Part shown: positions 59,607-64,000 of the stretch, one piece after another | Layout: the number at the start of each line of letters is the position of its first letter | Numbering within the stretch: position 1 is the first letter of the stretch | From: Burkholderiaceae bacterium | GTDB taxonomy: Bacteria; Pseudomonadota; Gammaproteobacteria; Burkholderiales; Burkholderiaceae_C | Assembly (NCBI GenBank): GCA_017856435.1 | Contig: JAFMFB010000007.1 | Coordinates: 1 to 64,000, forward strand | Length of the DNA stretch: 64,000 nt | Direction: 5' to 3' | Translations under genes and position numbers: made by a program | Notes under the pieces: model-generated | What the model saw: the letters and a program-made list of their open reading frames with translations, nothing else | Told to the model about the DNA's origin: nothing | Databases searched by the model: none

Positions 59607-60003
59607 GTGCTCCGCTTGGACCTCTTTGCGCTTTAACCCAGTCACCACTGGGTATCAGAGGGTGCTGCTGACCATACCTCGGATTGATCTCATACACCAG
59701 ACAACTCAAGGCGCCAGCATTGACCTCGATCATCACCTGGCGCTTGAAATACTCGCTCTCGCTGCCTGGCCTGATGTCCTCGATACCGTCAAGTACCGCT
59801 TCCAGGGCAGGATCCATGGCATAGACCTCCCCGCTCACCCAGCCCCCCTGGCCAAGCAGCAATCCCGGATAGGCGCCAAGGTTGTGCAGCACGCCCATGA
59901 CTTGCCCCATGCCGACAAAGACCGGTCTTGGGTGCAAGCGGTTGATGTCATTCGATTGGCCCTGGCGCAAGGTGCCATAGACAAAAACATGGCGGACAGT
60001 CAT
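59515..60003 (-). CDS. gamma-glutamylcyclotransferase (AIG2-like) family protein
   Basis: MTVRHVFVYGTLRQGQSNDINR, GVLHNLGAYPGLLLGQGGWVSGEVYAMDP, ending ...LIPSGDW plus a ~35-aa non-typical tail. Confidence 0.85.
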   Translation of the reverse strand: MTVRHVFVYGTLRQGQSNDINRLHPRPVFVGMGQVMGVLHNLGAYPGLLLGQGGWVSGEVYAMDPALEAVLDGIEDIRPGSESEYFKRQVMIEVNAGALSCLVYEINPRYGQQHPLIPSGDWVKAQRGPSGAHDESSDISAKYGPSSCDGGPDRTGPGKQRR

Positions 60004-60008
60004 GCCGC

Positions 60009-63000
60009 TTACTGGCGCGCCAGCACTGGCCCCAGGGCCTGGCCGGTGTGAGTGCCCAAGCGAACCAGCCCCTCAGGCGTTGCCGCTGCCACGATACGCC
60101 CGCCATCCGCACCCCCCTCAGGACCAAGATCGATAACCCAGTCTGCCTCGGCGATCACATCCAGGTCGTGTTCGATCACCACCACGCTGTGACCTCCATC
60201 CACCAGACGGTGCAACACCCGAATCAGCTTGTCGACATCGGCCATGTGCAGCCCCACCGTTGGCTCGTCCAAGACATAGAGGGTATGGGGTGCCTTTTGA
60301 CCCCGCCGCCCGACCTCATCGCGCACCTTGCTCAGTTCGGTGACCAGTTTGATACGTTGCGCTTCGCCGCCTGAGAGCGTGGGAGAGGGCTGGCCCAGGG
60401 TCAGGTAGCCCAGGCCCACATCCTTCAGCAATTGCAGCGGGTGGGCGATGGAGGGCATGGTGGCAAAGAACTCGACCGCGTCGTCCACTTCCATTTGCAA
60501 GACCTCACCAATGCTCTTGCCACGCCAGGTCACCGCCAGGGTTTCCGGGTTGAAGCGCGCGCCCCGGCAGGACTCACACAACACCTTGACATCTGGCAGA
60601 AAGCTCATCTCGATCGTGCGCACCCCCTGCCCTTCACAACCCGGGCAACGGCCCTCGCCGGTATTGAAGCTGAAGCGACCGGCAGCATAACCGCGCGCCT
60701 TGGCTTCCAACGTCTCGGCAAACAGCTTGCGGATCGTGTCCCAAAAGCCGATATAAGTGGCAGGACAACTGCGTGGTGTCTTGCCAATCGGGGTCTGGTC
60801 CACTTCAAGCACGCGATCGATTGCCTCAAATCCCGTGACCTGTTCACAACCACTCCAGGTCATGCCCTTGGCAGCCAAGGCCTCCCGCCCGGCTTTGCTG
60901 GCGCGCTGGCTGACGGCCGCTGCCACATTGGCCAGCAGCACATCACGCGCCAGGGTGGATTTTCCTGAGCCGCTGACGCCCGTGACAGCCACCAGTCGCC
61001 TCAGGGGAAGCCGCAGCGTCACATCCTGCAGGTTGTGGAGCTTGGCCCCGCGGACTGTGAGCCACTGAATGCTTTGGCCATGATCGGTCAAATCTGCTTC
61101 GGCCCGAGTACCTCCTTCAGCAATCAGCCGGCGTGACTGCAAGGGATGTTTGATCGCATGCAGCAGATAGCGCCCGGTTTGCGACTCACTTGAGCAGGTG
61201 AGCGCCTCCACTGAACCCTCCGCCACCAATCGGCCACCCCGTTTGCCCGCGCTGGGACCGATATCGATCAAGTGGTCAGCACGCCGGATTGTTTCTTCAT
61301 CATGCTCGACGACCACCAGCGTATTGCCCTTGCTGCTCAACTGATGCAGCGCATTGAGCAGTATCTGATTGTCACGCGCATGCAATCCAATAGTGGGCTC
61401 ATCCAGCACATAGCACACGCCCTGCAAATTGCTACCCAGCTGGGCCGCCAGACGGATCCGCTGCGCCTCGCCGCCGGAGAGGGTCGGTGCACCACGGTCC
61501 AGAGTCAGATACCCCAGCCCTACCTGTTCCAGAAACTCGAGCCGGCTTCTGATTTCTGGCACCAGATCGCGCGCAACCTCCGCCTCGCGCCCAAAGAGCT
61601 GAAGCTGCTCCACCCAGGCGCGGATATCCCGCACACTCAGTCGGGCTAGTTCATGAATGCCAACACCAGCAAACTTCACCGCCCTGGCGGTTGGATTGAG
61701 CCGGGTGCCTGCACAAGCCACACAGGCCTGGTCGGCCACCTCGTCAAGTTCAGGCTCGGCAAAAGTCTGCTCGCGGCCGCGGTCCTTCTCATCACGCACA
61801 GAATCATCCATCAGCTTGCGCTGTTCCCGGTTGAGTTGTACGCCAGTTCCGACACAGTCCGGGCACCAGCCATGTTTGCTGTTGTAGGAAAACAGACGCG
61901 GATCCAACTCGGCATAGGAGGTGGCGCAGACGGGACAGGCACGCTTGACCGAATACACCTGCAACACGCCAATCGATGCTGTCGGTTGGCCGCTCTGCAT
62001 CGCTTGCGCCAGTCCGTCCAGGTCGCTGAGCACATGCAGCACCCCTTTGCCATGTTCCAGCGCCTGGCTCACCTGCTGTCGGATCAAGGCCTCTTGCTCG
62101 GCTTGCACGGTAAGACTGGCGATCGGCAACTCGATAGTGTGTTCCTTGAAGCGGTCAAGGCGGGGAAAGGGTTGGGTTGGCAGAAAATTACCATCGACCC
62201 GCAAATGGGTGTAGCCCCGTGGCCGTGCCCACTCGGCCAGCTCGGTATAAACCCCTTTGCGGTTCATGACCAGAGGGGCCAGCAGGCCAATCTGCTGGGC
62301 GCGAAACTGGCGCATCAACTGCGCCACGATGCTCTCCGGCGTCTGGGGCGCCACCGCTGCGCCGTCATGGATGCAATGCTGGATACCAAGCTTGACAAAC
62401 AGCAGCCGCAGAAAGTGCCAGACCTCAGTGGTGGTGCCCACCGTGCTCTTGCGTCCGCCGCGCGAAAGGCGCTGCTCAATCGCCACAGTAGGAGGGATGC
62501 CATAAACCGCATCCACTTCGGGACGGCCTGCCGGTTGCACGATGCTGCGCGCATAGGCGTTCAGACTTTCCAGGTAGCGTCGCTGACCTTCGTTGAAGAG
62601 GATGTCAAAGGCCAGGGTGGACTTGCCCGAGCCGCTGACCCCGGTGATGACATTGAACTTGCCGCGGGGTATGTCCACACTCAATGACTTGAGGTTGTGC
62701 TCCTTGGCATTGACGATCTGAATCGCGTCTTGCCAGGCCGGCACAGGTCGGGTTGATGTGTTGATGTTGGCAGCCACAGCCTCAGCGGGTGGCTCTGCCT
62801 CCCAACTCGCCATGGACGACGGCAGTCTTTCGGCCACCAGAAGACTGTGGCCGTCACCCATGGCCATTGCATAGTCACGCAGCGCCCGCCCGGTGTGGGA
62901 TGTGGGATGAAGACGAACCTCCTCGGGCGTGCCCACGGCAACCACCTGACCGCCTTCGTCCCCGCCTTCGGGTCCCAGATCAATCAACCAGTCACTGGCC

Positions 63001-64000
63001 CGCATCACGTCCAGGTTGTGCTCGATCACCAGCAGGGAATGCCCGGCATCCAGCAACTTGCGCAGGGCTCTCATCAGCTTGGCAATGTCGTCAAAGTGCA
63101 GGCCGGTGGTTGGCTCATCAAACAGAAACAGCATGCCTTTCTTGGCCAGCAGCTGCTTGCTTGCGCTCATGGTCTTGGCCGCTTCGGCCAGAAAACCAGC
63201 GAGCTTGAGCCGCTGTGCTTCGCCCCCTGAAAGCGTGGGTACGGGTTGACCCAGACGCACATACTCCAGCCCGACGTCCACAATTGGCTGCAGGGCTCGA
63301 ATCACATCACGGTCATTGGCAAACAGGGACGCCGCCTCGCTGACTGTGAGTTCCAGTGTCTGCGCCACGTTCAGCAAGCGTCCGCCGCGCTCTACCCTGA
63401 CCTCCAGGATTTCTGTGCGGAATCGCTTGCCATCGCAATCCGGGCAACGCAAATAGACGTCGCTGAGAAACTGCATCTCAACATGCTCAAACCCCGAGCC
63501 GCCACAGGTCGGGCAGCGGCCGTCCCCGCTGTTGGCACTGAACTTGGCAGCGGTGTAGCCGCGTTGCCGCGACAGGGGCGCATTGGCAAAGATCTCCCGA
63601 ATGGCGTCCCAGGCACCGACATAGCTCACCGGATTGGAGCGCGCTGTCTTGCCAATGGGGGACTGATCGACAAACACCACCCCGGCAAGTTGTTCCGCGC
63701 CAAGCAGGCGGTCATGAGCACCCGGTGTTTCGGTTCCCTGGCCAAAGTGCCGCATCAAGGCCGGCGTGAGAACATCCTGAATCAACGTGGATTTGCCAGA
63801 ACCGGAAACGCCGGTCACACAAACCAGCCGGCCCAGCGGCACTTCGATGTCAACAGACTTCAGATTGTGCTCCCGCGCACCTTCCAGCAACAAGCGCGGG
63901 GTGTTGGCCGCGACCATGCGCTTGAATCCCATGCCGACCTGTTTGCGCGATCCCAGGTAGGCACCCGTCAAGGTGTCGGCCTGGCGCAGGGCCTCGGTGC
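60009..64000 (-). CDS. uvrA: excinuclease ABC subunit A, double-length (fused tandem UvrA); 5' end outside window
   Basis: Three Walker A motifs (GVSGSGKSTLIQD, GVSGSGKSTLAFD, GVSGSGKSTLARD), three LSGGEAQR signatures, UvrA zinc motifs; frame reads through 63971 (TTG, in ...ADTLTGAYLG) with no stop up to 64000. Confidence 0.93.
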   Translation of the reverse strand, partial: TEALRQADTLTGAYLGSRKQVGMGFKRMVAANTPRLLLEGAREHNLKSVDIEVPLGRLVCVTGVSGSGKSTLIQDVLTPALMRHFGQGTETPGAHDRLLGAEQLAGVVFVDQSPIGKTARSNPVSYVGAWDAIREIFANAPLSRQRGYTAAKFSANSGDGRCPTCGGSGFEHVEMQFLSDVYLRCPDCDGKRFRTEILEVRVERGGRLLNVAQTLELTVSEAASLFANDRDVIRALQPIVDVGLEYVRLGQPVPTLSGGEAQRLKLAGFLAEAAKTMSASKQLLAKKGMLFLFDEPTTGLHFDDIAKLMRALRKLLDAGHSLLVIEHNLDVMRASDWLIDLGPEGGDEGGQVVAVGTPEEVRLHPTSHTGRALRDYAMAMGDGHSLLVAERLPSSMASWEAEPPAEAVAANINTSTRPVPAWQDAIQIVNAKEHNLKSLSVDIPRGKFNVITGVSGSGKSTLAFDILFNEGQRRYLESLNAYARSIVQPAGRPEVDAVYGIPPTVAIEQRLSRGGRKSTVGTTTEVWHFLRLLFVKLGIQHCIHDGAAVAPQTPESIVAQLMRQFRAQQIGLLAPLVMNRKGVYTELAEWARPRGYTHLRVDGNFLPTQPFPRLDRFKEHTIELPIASLTVQAEQEALIRQQVSQALEHGKGVLHVLSDLDGLAQAMQSGQPTASIGVLQVYSVKRACPVCATSYAELDPRLFSYNSKHGWCPDCVGTGVQLNREQRKLMDDSVRDEKDRGREQTFAEPELDEVADQACVACAGTRLNPTARAVKFAGVGIHELARLSVRDIRAWVEQLQLFGREAEVARDLVPEIRSRLEFLEQVGLGYLTLDRGAPTLSGGEAQRIRLAAQLGSNLQGVCYVLDEPTIGLHARDNQILLNALHQLSSKGNTLVVVEHDEETIRRADHLIDIGPSAGKRGGRLVAEGSVEALTCSSESQTGRYLLHAIKHPLQSRRLIAEGGTRAEADLTDHGQSIQWLTVRGAKLHNLQDVTLRLPLRRLVAVTGVSGSGKSTLARDVLLANVAAAVSQRASKAGREALAAKGMTWSGCEQVTGFEAIDRVLEVDQTPIGKTPRSCPATYIGFWDTIRKLFAETLEAKARGYAAGRFSFNTGEGRCPGCEGQGVRTIEMSFLPDVKVLCESCRGARFNPETLAVTWRGKSIGEVLQMEVDDAVEFFATMPSIAHPLQLLKDVGLGYLTLGQPSPTLSGGEAQRIKLVTELSKVRDEVGRRGQKAPHTLYVLDEPTVGLHMADVDKLIRVLHRLVDGGHSVVVIEHDLDVIAEADWVIDLGPEGGADGGRIVAAATPEGLVRLGTHTGQALGPVLARQ

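Noticed and set aside
63392-63622. 76-aa minus-strand ORF
   Set aside because: Same-strand alternative-frame ORF within uvrA with no domain.
1-64000. CRISPR arrays, IS elements, prophage or integron
   Set aside because: No regularly spaced repeats, transposase, integrase or phage structural genes were recognised among the ORFs or intergenic regions.

Overview
This 64-kb window is a chromosomal segment that looks like a Burkholderiales (Comamonadaceae-like) beta-proteobacterium. That assignment is an inference from gene content and order. I found no convincing tRNA, rRNA, CRISPR array, IS element or prophage. Main blocks: (1) about 1-14.8 kb, an accessory catabolic region: a molybdenum hydroxylase pair, an Ldh-family dehydrogenase, two ACMSD-like amidohydrolases, two orphan Bug/TctC binding proteins, a polysaccharide-deacetylase-fold hydrolase, a 3-hydroxyisobutyrate-dehydrogenase-like enzyme, a Gfo/Idh/MocA enzyme, an LLM monooxygenase with a flavin reductase, and LysR and TetR regulators. 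(2) 14.8-19.2 kb, an Lrp regulator divergent from a stand-alone AceE-type E1 and an alanine dehydrogenase. (3) 19.2-21.3 kb, a cyclase-family protein with an intradiol dioxygenase. (4) 22.5-30.2 kb, a cyanophycin locus: a DUF1854 protein and a zinc-ribbon ABC exporter divergent from two tandem cphA genes. The first cphA has a degenerate Mur-ligase P-loop and no C-terminal Mur lobe. (5) 30.2-60 kb, mostly housekeeping genes (gpsA, secB, grxC, gpmA, ctpA, moeB-like, folE-BLUF, clsB-like, nudB, aspS, ubiB/J/E, hemA, prfA, prmC, slyD, grxD). (6) 60-64 kb, the 3' part of a double-length UvrA that continues past the window. The best second-look items are the asymmetric cyanophycin synthetase pair with its exporter, the undescribed catabolic cluster, the Lrp/E1/Ald module, the BLUF-folE coupling and the fused UvrA.
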